DNA of 64,000 nucleotides from the NCBI GenBank assembly GCA_918026815.1, contig CAKJVC010000154.1, forward strand, positions 186,001-250,000, in the 5' to 3' direction. Source of the DNA: Chalara sp. BL73. Lineage: Eukaryota > Ascomycota > Leotiomycetes > Helotiales. Positions 13,001-23,893 of the stretch are shown here, in pieces. Each line of letters starts with the position of its first letter. The first letter of the stretch is position 1. The position numbers and the translations under genes are program-made. The notes under the pieces were generated by a model. It saw nothing but the letters and a program-made list of their open reading frames with translations. It was not told the origin of the DNA and made no database searches.

Positions 13001-13332
13001 AGAGCTTGATTGACTACCTCAGAATATTGAAAGACAAAATGCTATATCAACCTGAGGAAGACCCTGATCATATGCAGCAACTCTTGATGGCTATTATCTT
13101 TGAGAGAATGCATCTACGACACACTTGCTGTAAAGTTGGGCAACTAGGACAGATGGAAGACTGGAGTCCGTTCGAAATTCAGGGAAGGAAAAAATACAGC
13201 TCTGGAGGCTTAGATGCTGAGTTTGACCGACGTTTAAGCGAGAATAGGACCAGGATGCTTCGATGCCAGTGCCCTATCGCTGAGAAGCCTGTGTGTGCCA
13301 TATTTCGTGAGAAGTGTGAGACATCTAATTGA
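10048..13332 (+). CDS. STAND/NLR-associated N-domain protein with degenerate ankyrin repeats
   Basis: Five exons (10048-10484, 10534-10813, 10870-11517, 11568-11949, 12008-13332) join with consistent phase into 1023 residues. Introns have GTATGT or GTAC donors and CTAAT-type branch points. The start MAEILAVAAAVVQFSDTAI is typical of the N-terminal domain of fungal NACHT/ankyrin (HeLo-like) proteins, followed by a coiled-coil-like helical region (about residues 150-250). The middle has the C-x-C/H/CP pattern and the FKL...GSTLLY pattern seen in this ankyrin family, then weak ankyrin units (for example GLTAIHFAIYWPWALKRLIAAG, LGRRPIHLAVACG). I see no P-loop, so it is not a complete NLR. The last acceptor (TTAG at 12007) is chosen by frame over a nearer CAG. 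A role in non-self recognition or signalling is inference from the family. Confidence 0.8.
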
Positions 13333-14100
13333 ACTAATATTCAACATAAAACCTATTCTTATAAAGTTGACAACCATACCATCAGCGAGGCGATTTCTGA
13401 ACCGACAGAAGTTGAGTTGGTAGTTGGCGAACCCGTTGTAAGTGGGCCCGACTCAGATATATATATATATATATATATAGCCCTCCCTTGCCCCTTGCAT
13501 ATATGGTGGAATGCGTGCTCCCTATCAGGCCCCGAAGGGGGTCCGAGAGGGAGAGCGTCACACTTACGTGTTACTACAGCTTTTGCGTCAATTACAAAAT
13601 CGCATACTTGTAATAACTGCGATTTAATCGGACTTACGCCCGATAAACACATTACAAGACTTTACACCTAGCTCGAACGCATCGCATCGCACCGCGCGAG
13701 AACATCGAGCGCGGGACGGCGCACTTAGCTATTCCAAGGCTTTGGTTCTACGTGGCAGGAACGTGGTCGTGGCCGTCGCCAAGACGGCGCGAGAAGAGAA
13801 AGGGAAGGGGGGGTACGAGAGCTGATTGGTGCAATGATGCAAAAATTAGGGCCGCCCAAACCGCCCCGTTCTGCCGGATGGGCCCGCCTAGGACTAGAGG
13901 TAGGTATATCAGCTCTACCCCTCTACAATAGTAGTAGGCTAAAACTGTTCGAATTCACTATAAGTCACGTTATAATAAGTAGCAAGAAAGAAATAATAGA
14001 AAAGGAAACTTATTTATTCTAGTTTATATCTAGAATCTATCAAAACACGGACTCGTTGATGCTAAAAGAAAAACCAAAAAATAACTCTAGAGTTGCTACA
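13333..14100. other. Intergenic with GC-rich island, probable repeat
   Basis: Between an AT microsatellite and AT-rich DNA, about 13480-13890 is distinctly GC-rich, with CpG-dense words. It then passes back into AT-rich DNA ending near 14050. The abrupt composition changes suggest an LTR or other inserted repeat, but I found no convincing terminal repeats or target-site duplication. Confidence 0.35.
13457..13479 (+). repeat. AT dinucleotide microsatellite
   Basis: Uninterrupted alternating A and T over 23 bp. Confidence 0.95.
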
Positions 14101-14661
14101 CTACTTAGAGCAAAATGCAACTTTAGCCGGGCCAAATATGTCTGGCGCACTGAAACCTCCTGCAACAGCAGACAACATGTCGAATACTACGTCGCATGCA
14201 TCTTTTACTTCCGTGTTAGTAATTGATATCTTGTACAGTACATTTGGATCCTCGTTATCGTAGTTGCGTCTCAATGATATATAGCTAGGGATCGTGTAGC
14301 TAACAGCAGGAGAGAAATCACACCCTGAGCTGTAGCAATTACTGAGTTTGGTATCCTTGGTGTGCATTGAGGCTTTAAGGAATTTGCCGATGATCTTCTG
14401 AATATTTTTGTTGTTTGCGTCAAAATGGTCTCCGTCGATAGAGATACAATGAGCAATATTGCACTTTTTTGTTCCCGCATCGCATCCGTTACTGTCGCAA
14501 GCACTGAGCACCGAGTCGACCAACTTGTCAAACTCCTTTCGACTATAGCCAGATTTGGTGCGTATCGTCTCGGACATCTTTTTGTTGTGGTCGATATGTG
14601 TTTTGAATGCCGAAACACCGTTAACGACGGCTAACAGCGGCAAGACGAATTTAAAAAGCAT
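14101..14661 (-). CDS. Secreted cysteine-rich protein, effector candidate
   Basis: A single exon encodes 186 residues. The N-terminus MLFKFVLPLLAVVNGVSA is a clear signal peptide with cleavage likely after SA. The mature part has eight cysteines, several in short-spaced pairs (SACDSNGCDAGTKKC, NCYSSGC), with the last two residues from the end being CSK. There is no transmembrane segment or GPI signal. An even number of cysteines suits disulfide bonds in a secreted protein. The gene sits alone in AT-rich DNA, as effector candidates often do. No enzyme family was recognised and no function is claimed. Confidence 0.75.
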   Translation of the reverse strand: MLFKFVLPLLAVVNGVSAFKTHIDHNKKMSETIRTKSGYSRKEFDKLVDSVLSACDSNGCDAGTKKCNIAHCISIDGDHFDANNKNIQKIIGKFLKASMHTKDTKLSNCYSSGCDFSPAVSYTIPSYISLRRNYDNEDPNVLYKISITNTEVKDACDVVFDMLSAVAGGFSAPDIFGPAKVAFCSK

Positions 14662-16893
14662 AATTGCCGGTTGTGATAGATGTTGGCGTCTAGAGATGAG
14701 TAGAGTATAGTATATAAAATAAGATGCAAGTGATGTAGAAGATGGATATTGTATAGAATTCTATATACACGATCAGCGGTTCCATACTTTTCTTTATATT
14801 CCGAGTTCGTAAGTCGACCGAGTTAGGAGAACCTGGCAGACATTCGCCCAGTCAAGTCTTAGCACTATACTTTTGCTAAGCGACCTCGTTTTACGAAATC
14901 AACCTCTTTAAATATCTTTTCTTACCTTGATATACGTCAGCCCAGACTCTAAGCCAAGGCATTTTGGGCAATAAGTCAAAGCAGTCTTGGTGAGCCTCAC
15001 TTAGCCTGCCTCCTTATGTGCTTCGCTTTTAAGCCATTCACCATCAACTGAGTGACCTTTTCATTGGCCGAGTTTGGAGTTGCAGGGTAAATATCACCCT
15101 GAAATAGTATGGTTACACAGTTCACAGATTCTGTGGGATTTATCCTCTTCGTGACCACTTAAGCTTCTATGCAGTTTAGAAGCTTTGCAATCGCTGGCGT
15201 GGCTGTAACTGCCAAAAATCCATGGTAATTGTGGTTTTATGGCAATTTAGAGCGTCTAGGAAAGTTCGAAAGTTCCAACCCGCTCTGGCTTAGCCTCGCG
15301 AAATACAGCCTCGTTACTTCACAAATGATTAATAATAAGCAAATCAGGCCAAACCGTTAAAGCAAAGGTATTACCGGGATAGCCATTTAGATGAAGAATT
15401 TGGTGGCTTCCTATAACTTGGCCACGCGCGGCGGTGCAAGTGAGCGAGAGATGCTGGCCTATCAAATTTACAGTTCCACATTGACTGCGCCAACCAGCTG
15501 AATGGCTTTCCATATTGCCCATCCAATAAATCTCTTGCTTATTTTCACAGCCACTACACAATTAGCATTATTTTCCTTTTTATAATGTGATGTAACTGAG
15601 ATGAGACAGAAGTCGTCATTCCCTTTTCGCAGCGGAGAGTCTTGTCCCCAAACAACACCCATAGAGTGTCACCAACCCGTGCGCGTGAAGTATTGATAGC
15701 CCTGAATCCAGAAGTGGTTATAAATGTGCAAGACTAGCCGTAAATATCGGATACAGCGGGTGTAAGGCTCAGTGAAAGCACAAGTGATATCACGATATAT
15801 TGACCCCTAAAATCGAATACTATACACCACGCAATATGAGATTTGAAAATTGTATACGTATCACGGCCAAATTTGCAATATCATATTATATTATACTACC
15901 CTGTGATATACTACAATATCGACTTAAAATGAAGCTATTCTCAATTAGTAATACGTGATGAACTATCTCGAGATTTCACTTATATTTGCTTTAATAATAC
16001 TGTAACAACAGCAATAGAAATAGGCTTTACCGCTGCGCCAACGGGCCAAAAAAGCACTAGAATTGAGCGAAAAGTCAATTCCTTATTCCGCTATATATAG
16101 GTCACGTGTACCGTGACAAAGAGCAGAAAATCTTCGGCAATTTAAGTACGTTTTAGCTGCAGAGCCGCATTTCAGCTTTGGCATGATATCATAGTATATT
16201 GCCAATATGATATGAGATCAAAATTTCATATTAATACTAGTGCTCTACGAGATATCTCATACTAATACTAGTGTAGTATCAAAAAGTCGATCTCATATGA
16301 CTCAAGCCACAATATCACTAAATATCACCATACTAGTGCTTTCACTGGTAAGGCTATCCACACACAGTCCTAAAGTTTTAAATTTCGCGTGTACATTACT
16401 TCGCACTACTTCTGAGACTGTAGCTTTCACTTATGGATATTTTAATGCCTGAAATTCTCTTCCTGCTCCGCTGATAAGCTCCTTGAATCTCTGATTTATG
16501 ATTTAAAGATAATCGGACTAGTGTAGTCTAGGACCCATGAAGGAAGACGCATGCGTTCTCAAGACCGACCACGTATAAGCGCATTGTCAAGCATCGTAAG
16601 TATACGTTCCAATTTTAACAGTCTCTTGGCGGCAGTAACAAGGACATTGCAGATATTGTTCTCTCTGATATAGACTGGACATATCGTTTCCGAAGAATTC
16701 GCCAAGCCTACTGTTACGTGCAGTACGTATTGGTTCTGTATAAGGAATAAGTAACAAGTATCACGAAGAGCTTTGTATATAGCGTGTAACTAAGTGTAAG
16801 AATACTATTTGAGTTGAGCATGAAACTCCTATCTAAGAGAAAACTAGAGATATATATATATACTAAAGAGATTTCCCCGAATCATAGAATCAT
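14662..16893. other. AT-rich intergenic region with short repeated words
   Basis: No gene seen. Around 15780-16340 the sequence is dense in GATATCA/TGATATC-like words. The 11-mer TAATACTAGTG occurs twice (16232 and 16263), with a shorter copy near 16330. A GTCACG-tgta-CCGTGAC-like inverted motif lies near 16100. This may be a mutated repeat. Confidence 0.45.
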
Positions 16894-17620
16894 TCATGAT
16901 TCCATAATTCTCGATCCATCAGGTGTAGAGTGCAGATGGCATGCCATTGCGCATATCGCATTAACGAGAATAGTTGAACAGTAGAGCCTCGATTGGTGCT
17001 TGTAAAAATTGACGAAATGCCCTTCACTAAACAAAGTGTGCACAAGGTGGACCCAGGCAAAGTACAGCTGGAACAAATGTTCGAGTATTACAGTATCCGA
17101 GGTTACTGACGAACATTGAAATGCCAGAGCATTTGCATCATCCGTATCATGATCTGGAGAGTCGAGTATGCAATGTTGAGACTGAGACTTGCTGAGTGAA
17201 AAACCTCCATCTTCCTCCAACTGCGAGCGGCCCAACCATGACACAATAGCTTCATATGTCTCATCGGATCTTAGACGGCTTAGGATTTCGGGAACTTGAT
17301 CTTCAGTGCAAAGTGCCTGGATGATTTAATTCTTCAAATGCTCTTTAGTCGTAAGCTCCTTAATTTGTTGAGTGAGCTCCTCCTTTGCTTGTTTAGTGTG
17401 ATTCTCGTAGATACATTCGGAGGTGTCTGTTCGTAACGCGTACTTCTCGCATGGCATTTTACCATCACACTAGTGACCTATTAGCACATCGTGATTCAGA
17501 CGGCGGTGTATATCTTAAAACGACACGAATAACAAGCACGGCAATTTTAGGACATGCCGCGTCCGGTACTTACCTTAACTCGACTTTTCTTGCATTTCAG
17601 ACTCCTATATGCCTCTTTTC
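16894..17620 (-). pseudogene. Decayed Zn(II)2Cys6 transcription factor
   Basis: Reading the minus strand, an exon ending in LKCKKSRVK is separated by a GTAAGT...CACTAG intron (17573-17470, 104 bp) from CDGKMPCEKYALRTDTSECIYE. This is the Zn2Cys6 binuclear cluster with its common intron position. Two cysteines of the cluster are replaced (Ser at the first position, Tyr in CEKY), so the zinc cluster cannot form normally. An in-frame TAA follows HLKN. Past it, sequence resumes as a coiled linker and then the start of the fungal-specific regulatory domain (LFQLYFAWVHLVHTLFSEGHF, VNAICAMAC) until a stop at 16894. The rest of the regulator is missing. It is a relic without a working DNA-binding domain. 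Confidence 0.8.
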
Positions 17621-18715
17621 TAGCCGGTGATTTTTGCGTTGTTACATTCACTTTACATGACTCGCACATCTCAACTTTACGACAGTGTATGTAATATCGT
17701 AGTTATTAGAATGCAAATTTATATATAGTTTATTTTTAGCGCTTTCTTTATATTAATTAGGTTAAATCGCTACTTGCAAAGCTTAAGATTACGAGTTTAC
17801 GACATTGTAAATGCGTTGCGCTTTGGTAAAGCTTACCTCGGCAGCCGTACCCCTTTTGTCTTATGGACCCACTACTCCCACTATTGTTGTGTTTAATTCC
17901 GTTAAAGTGGCTCACATCACATAACAAGTAAAAAACAGCTCTATTGGTATTTGTCCCGAGTGACGCCTAAATAGGGACATATGGCGTATGAAGATAAGCA
18001 ACAGCGAAAGCCGGGACTTCCCGTACGTACCACTAGTATTTCATATTCTGTGGATGTATTTTGTTTCTAGTATCAGCACGAAGACTAAAGTTTAAACTCC
18101 ACTACAACCGCGTGATAGGCTAGATAATTATACTATGAATGTATGTCGAATATTCGCCCCATATTACGAATGCCTTCATGGATACGCCACTTAGCATGAA
18201 CGCACCCAGAAGGGTACCAGAGCTATTGCAGTGGAGGAATATTTAAGAGAAAGTGGGATGAATATCGGGAGAGAGTGGGGTGGGTACCAAGCTGTCAATT
18301 GGTTAGTTTACAAAAATTTAGAAAGAAAGGCTTCTAGGTTTACGATCAAATTATACGATTGCTTCATTTCACATGCCACGGTCTCTCCTCGATCTTGATA
18401 AGTTCTCAATACCATACTTTACTTCGAGCTCTTCTTTAAAAATTTACCCTAACAGGCAACTAGCTTTACACACAAGCCAATTTTGCCCTATCAATATCGA
18501 ATTGTCTTAAGGTATATTTAGCGGAATTATATGACTATGTGCATTAAGCATGGTAGCATCCCCGAAATGGCGCGATTTACGATAAGGATCTAGACTCTAC
18601 ACGCCTCACTCTGTGGCTCTTCATGTATAAAGAACCGTGCCATGGGCCGCCGCAGCGTATGGTCCCCTTCATTTCTTCTCTCTAGTTTGACTTCAAGTGC
18701 ACATTCACACGAAAT
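17621..18715. other. Intergenic, upstream of MFS gene
   Basis: AT-rich, no gene seen. The 3' end is presumably the promoter of the transporter beginning at 18716. Confidence 0.5.
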
Positions 18716-20985
18716 ATGGGAGAGAAGGATATTCCGGTTGTATCGGCCGCGGTCGCGGAACCAACGGCCACTAAAACACAGCCTCGGAAGAGCACCTGGA
18801 AGGGATGGCTGTGGGACACTGCTGATGTTTCGCAAGAAGAAAGGAGATTTCTTCTAAAGGTTCGCTATTGTCCTATAAAATTCGTAGTCAAGCACCTGTT
18901 TGATGACCCACCTTCTATAGTTAGACTTCACGCTTTTGACATTTGGAACGCTTGGAATGTTAATAAAATGGGCAAGTTTTCTCCCTCCCATCCTGCTCAC
19001 CAATTTCTGACCGTTGGGTAGATCGACACCTCTAATATCACGAATGCATTCGTCTCAGGGATGAAAGAAGATCTCAACCTTTACGGAAATGAGTACAACT
19101 GGATTGTTGTGTCATGGACTGTTGGCTATATTATTGGACAATGGGTATGCTTCTTCTCAAACCTCGTAGTTCGCAAAACGTACTAATGCAAGCTTAATAC
19201 AGCCATCAAACTTCATCTTAACTCGAGTCCCAGCCCATAGTAAGACCCTTTTTAGCAGCCCCTGTCAAAGTGACGGAGACTAAACTGATGTCTGTTTAGT
19301 TTGGATCCCATTTCTTGAACTAGGGTGGACAGTTTTTACGTTCGCTCTCGCAGGTGCGAAGTCCTATGAGGCTTTACTTGGTATACGATTTGTGGTCGGC
19401 TTGTTCGAAGCGGGTTACTGGCCTGCTCTCTACTATATCCTTGGTAGCTGGTACAACAAACGTAAGTTATTTTCCCCTGTCGTTTGACTGGCCATAAAAA
19501 AGCTATTACTAAGTACTCAAATGATGAACAGGTGAGCTTGGGAAGCGCAATGGTATCCTCCAATCCGCAGTATCGATCGCTCCAATCTTCAGTGGCTTCT
19601 TGCAAGCAGGCATATACAATTCCCTCAATGGCCACGCCGGCCTGCCTGGCTGGAGATGGCTTTTCAGTAAGACTCTGTCGCGCAGTTACTTTCTCATAAC
19701 CTGATATTGATTTTAAAATAGTTATCAACGGTATCATCTCGCTCCCAGTGGCTGTTGTCGCCTTCTTTTTCTTACCCGACACACCCAACACCGCAAAGCC
19801 TACGTGGGTATTCACGGCGCGAGTATGTGTATCAAATTCTTGTTTAAATATAACATCAGTATCTGACGTGGCATTTAGGATATCGAAATAGCCAAGGAAA
19901 GAATGGCACTAGCGGGCCGGGCTGCGGAAGGCAAGCCTTATACCTTCAAGGGAATTCTCGGGTATTTGACGAGCTGGAAAACACTTCTCTTTACCCTTGT
20001 CTTCAGTAACTACCTCTGCGATCTCACAAAACAATGTGCCATGTTTGCTAACCTTGATAGTGATGCAACCATTTACTTTCCAGCCATCAACTTCATTTGT
20101 CTTCTGGCTCAAAGCACACAACAAAGCGGGAAAACCCCTAGTCTACACAGTTGCGCAAATCGTAAGCTCCACTCCCCTACAAATGGCTATTACTAAACAC
20201 TCGTTTTCCTGATATAGAACGAATACCCAACAATCGGTAACGCCTTCAACGCCGCCTACTCCCTACTCACAGTCTGGATCTCTGACGGCCCACTCAAAGG
20301 GCGGCGCTGGCCTACTATAATCTTCGGAAACCTGGTATCAATCGTAATTTTTACCCTGTTGGCTGTAACACCGGTGTTCGGACCGTTCTCCCATCGTGCA
20401 CCGCTTTATATAGTGTGTCAGATTGGGGGGACAGCTGTTCCGTTGACTATGGCGTAAGTTCTTCATTTTATTGAGCTTTGAGGCGTCGTGGGAAGGTGCT
20501 GATGATGGTATTTAATAGATGGATGTCGGAGTTGCTCTCTGATAACGCTGAGCAACGTGCGTTTACTGCTGCGGCGATGAATACTCTGCAATGCAAGTCC
20601 TTCTCCTGCGTTCTCCCTTGGCCAGATTACACGCTAACAGCCGGCGCAGATACATTTTTAGCATGGGTTCCACTAGTCTGGTTCCAACAAGTTCACCAGC
20701 CTAACGGTAAGCAATATTCCTTCGTTATCATGTTAAAGACCGCTATACTGACTGCGATGGCTAGTCACTCCTGGAAATAGAGGCGCCGCAGTGGTCGCAG
20801 GGCTTACTGTAATTTTATTTACAATCATTGCCGTGCTCGCTCACAGGGAGGAGATCCAGAAGAAGAGGAACGGTGAACTTAGAGCTAATGTCGCTTTGCC
20901 GGATTCCTCAAATACTAGTATTAGGGATGAAAAGAAGAGGACATCGTTGAAGGATGAGGAAGATATTGCGCCTGGGGTTAATTAA
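18716..20985 (+). CDS. MFS transporter, Dal5/Liz1-type anion:cation symporter
   Basis: Thirteen exons give about 515 residues: 18716-18859, 18921-18971, 19022-19144, 19203-19239, 19300-19461, 19532-19666, 19722-19822, 19879-19998, 20084-20161, 20218-20453, 20519-20592, 20641-20706, 20765-20985. Family landmarks include [33 protein letters not shown], the [19 protein letters not shown] segment, [37 protein letters not shown] and [12 protein letters not shown]. The pattern is of the allantoate/pantothenate permease family, plasma-membrane uptake of small organic anions; the substrate is not assignable. Two introns (after exons 2 and 11) require GC donors. The exon 8 donor is uncertain: GTCTTC at 19999 keeps the frame, whereas the better GTAACT at 20006 shifts it by one base, so a small lesion there is possible. 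Everything else is phase-consistent. Confidence 0.85.
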
Positions 20986-23000
20986 TAGAAGCGCAAGCTC
21001 AGCCTACGCTATTCTATCGCAAGCTATAGAAACTGGTAGGAATTTAGAATTCAATGCCGAGATAAATACTTTTGCCTTTATAAATTTAGAATAGTTAATG
21101 CAAGTGGTCGTACTTGGCTTGTGTGCTGAGACTAGAGTGCTCACCTGGAGTTCTAAAAACGCGGAAAATTCAGTAGGTGTTGAGTTAATTATTATAGGAA
21201 AAGCTTATTTATATGATCCAACCCACGAAGATCCTATATAAGTAGAGAATTTTCCGTAGCCATAGGAGCTTCGTGCTCAACTCAAAATAGTATTCTCTTA
21301 CTTAGTTATCGGGATCTATTCTCGTATGCGTGATATACCAACTTCTCTCCAGACCAACATATTTCGGACTGGATCTTCTATTCGACCCTATACTCTCGGA
21401 GTCTAGCTAGAACCGTAACATTCAGACTAGCCTTTTCGGATCCAAATTGATCATTTTTTTACTGGCACTTCAAAGCCTCTTTTTAAGAGTTTTATAGCAT
21501 ACAGCTCACCACTCTTTTACAATTTTTATTACTAAGCGGCACCGAACTAGCGATGTTAGCGTTTCAAAAATATACCGCCGAGAAGTACAACCCAACGCCG
21601 CTAGAGTACACACGTTAGTTTGTAAAGGCTAAGCTGGATGTGTAAGTGACTATTATAGTAAACTTCTTGTCTGCTCTTAAAAGCTTATCTTAATGCGTCT
21701 TTGTATTATAGTATAATTGATTATTATAAAACTACATTCGACCATCCCGTGCCAAACAACGACATCGATCTAAAAGTCCTGCAGATTAACATTGTTGAAT
21801 CGGAAATAATAGGGCGATATATGCAAACGAGAATAGCTGTTTTCAAATCAACCTTGCGGATCATACTAAGAAAAAGATGCTTGCTCTGCCGAGATGCCGT
21901 CAAAAGGAAAGGTATGACGCGTCGGAGGAGTGTCAATGATGGAGTGAATGCTAGGGATGGGAGGGTTGGTGTAAGGAGAGATGGGAAAGAAAATGCGAAT
22001 AAGATATGATAGGATAGGCCTAAGGATCGGAACATAGATTCTGGCTCCTTATGAGATCCGCCTTTGGCTTTCCCGTAACAGATTGTTCCCTCATATCGTC
22101 CATCGAGCCGCAGTAAGTGAAGTCCTATACGCTATAATCTTGTCTTCACATCTAGCCGGTGAGGCTGACCATAGTCTCGGTGCGGTTTCTGGCCGATCCC
22201 TTGTTAGCATGTCCAATATATTCTAGAGATGGACAACTCATGAAAGGGAATACATCGATTATGGAGACAAGTTTGTGCTTGTTAAAAGAATCCTTGCTCC
22301 TAATTAGTATGATAAAAGCATTATTGACCCATACCATTACTCATATCTCAACATGAGGAGGCTACAGATTGAGCCAGACTCCTTAAACTTCACCGCAAGG
22401 GAATGCTAATTCCAATACAAAGGTGCTAACTGCATATGAATGAAATGGGTCGTTCATCCCCGAAACAGAACGCATCGATGGCATCTTAATGCAAGACCTG
22501 AAACCTGAGGAGCAGGCAGAGGTGATGCCCCAAATTCGCCTCTACCTTCAATGCCACACCGACTCCAGCTAGACAAGGTAGGCGGGTCTTCTAGCATTAT
22601 CCGCCTACCTCAGGCAGTTGTCTCTCGTTCTAATAGTCATGGCCTCAGGCGAATATATCCACATCCAATTTGGTAGTTAGCTGCAGTCGCTGGGTTCAGA
22701 TGACTGATAGCATCAAGCCATTTTCTTGGATTTCGATTGGAGCTAGGCACGAAGGGTAAACGCCAAGACGGATTCCATTGAAGCACACTTCTGTGAAGCC
22801 TATAAGAATCTTACTAGACTTTGAGCGAGGCTCACTCAATTCTCTCTGTGATTTAATTTTTTTAGTTGCCGAAAAGTTAGAATAGGGCATAGAAATCTGA
22901 TTGTAGTAGCTAATAGAATCATTATCTAGAGGGTTGAAATAGAGGAGCTAACGCCAAGACCGACTAAGCCAAATCTGGCCAACAAGCTTGGCCGTTTCAC
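20986..23000. other. Intergenic, no gene supported
   Basis: About 2 kb with only short motif-free open frames. A TGTTG...CAACA-bounded segment at 21178-21359 could be a solo LTR, but no target-site duplication was found. Confidence 0.4.
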
Positions 23001-23111
23001 ATAATCCTCTGATTCTAAGCCTTTTTACAAAATAATCCTTTGATTCTAAGCCCCATTAAATAACCCAAGGATGAACACGAGATTATCTTTAATTCTAAGC
23101 CCTCTTAAACA
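23001..23111 (+). repeat. Imperfect 31-bp direct repeats (three copies)
   Basis: Copies at 23001-23031 and 23032-23062 are adjacent, and a third is at 23081-23111. All share a core ATTCTAAGCC preceded by ATNATC. They end about 175 bp before the GroES-like start codon and could be promoter elements. Confidence 0.7.
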
Positions 23112-23286
23112 GCCAAGTACAGGGTATAAAAATAGATTTTACGTTTGATTTATCGATGCCAAATGTATATATAATATCCAAACCCACCCCATTTAATTTT
23201 TTACTTTTATATTCAAACAACATAACCGTTACAACTCTATCCAAAAAATTTCTGCACTTATAAAATAAACATTCAAGTTTATCACA

Positions 23287-23610
23287 ATGGTGTCATCAAC
23301 TTCAACCTTTTTGTTTTTTACATTTGTTACAATTGGATTAGCTTTTCCATTGAATCCTTCCTCATCATTGTCTTCGGCAGAAATATCGCAAAGAGCACCA
23401 GTCAAATTAGCTCCTCTACCAGACAGGGTTCTTATAAAAGGCGACCCCAAGACCAGTACAAATTCAGGAATTATTATACCCGACATGGCCACGGAGAAAC
23501 CAGACAAGGGCGAGGTTATAGCAGTGGGGCCTGGGGTAGGGAAAACGAACAAAAATGTAACCCCTATAACAACGCTCAGAATTAAGCCGGGTCAGAAAGT
23601 CCAGTTTTGA
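23287..23610 (+). CDS. Secreted GroES/Cpn10-like protein of bacterial or plastid type, truncated
   Basis: A 107-residue ORF starts with a hydrophobic leader (STFLFFTFVTIGLAF, cleavage likely near residue 20) and a short Ser-rich linker. A GroES-fold core follows: LAPLPDRVLIK (strand 1), SGIIIPD in the mobile-loop/downstream position, then EKPDKGEVIAVGPG and a terminal PGQKVQF. The GIIIPD...KP...GEV.AVGPG pattern is that of bacterial and plastid co-chaperonins; as I recall the family, fungal mitochondrial Hsp10 differs there. The ORF stops where family members continue for about 25 residues (the GT.V/I...Y...DIL end), so the last strand is missing unless an unrecognised intron exists. Leader plus truncated Cpn10 core is odd for a fungus. 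It could be a transferred gene, a relic, or a protein repurposed outside the mitochondrion. A TATATA-containing AT-rich promoter precedes it. Confidence 0.68.
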   Translation: MVSSTSTFLFFTFVTIGLAFPLNPSSSLSSAEISQRAPVKLAPLPDRVLIKGDPKTSTNSGIIIPDMATEKPDKGEVIAVGPGVGKTNKNVTPITTLRIKPGQKVQF

Positions 23611-23893
23611 AGACTGACAAGTCAAAAGTCTCAAACACAGGGTTAGGGGTTAACATTAAAATTGGCGAATTTTGGCATAAAGATAAACTTGATAGCTTAT
23701 AGAAATTGAGAGACAGATATAAAAGCACTGTACATTACATCAGCCCGATGCAGCACCTGGATTTCCCCAACCCGACCAGGGAAATTGGGGCGTGACTTAA
23801 AATCTGATTAGCCTGATATTTAGCTCTACGCAGCTAGATTTTATGTGAGGAATAAGAAGAAAAGACATCTTTCAAACGCTAATAGATACTCAA

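Noticed and set aside
21178..21359. TGTTG...CAACA segment as a solo LTR
   Set aside because: Ends look LTR-like but flanking bases show no target-site duplication and no second copy was seen in the window.
23636..23655. TTAGGG-like words near 23640 as telomeric repeat
   Set aside because: Only two imperfect words; far too short for telomere sequence.
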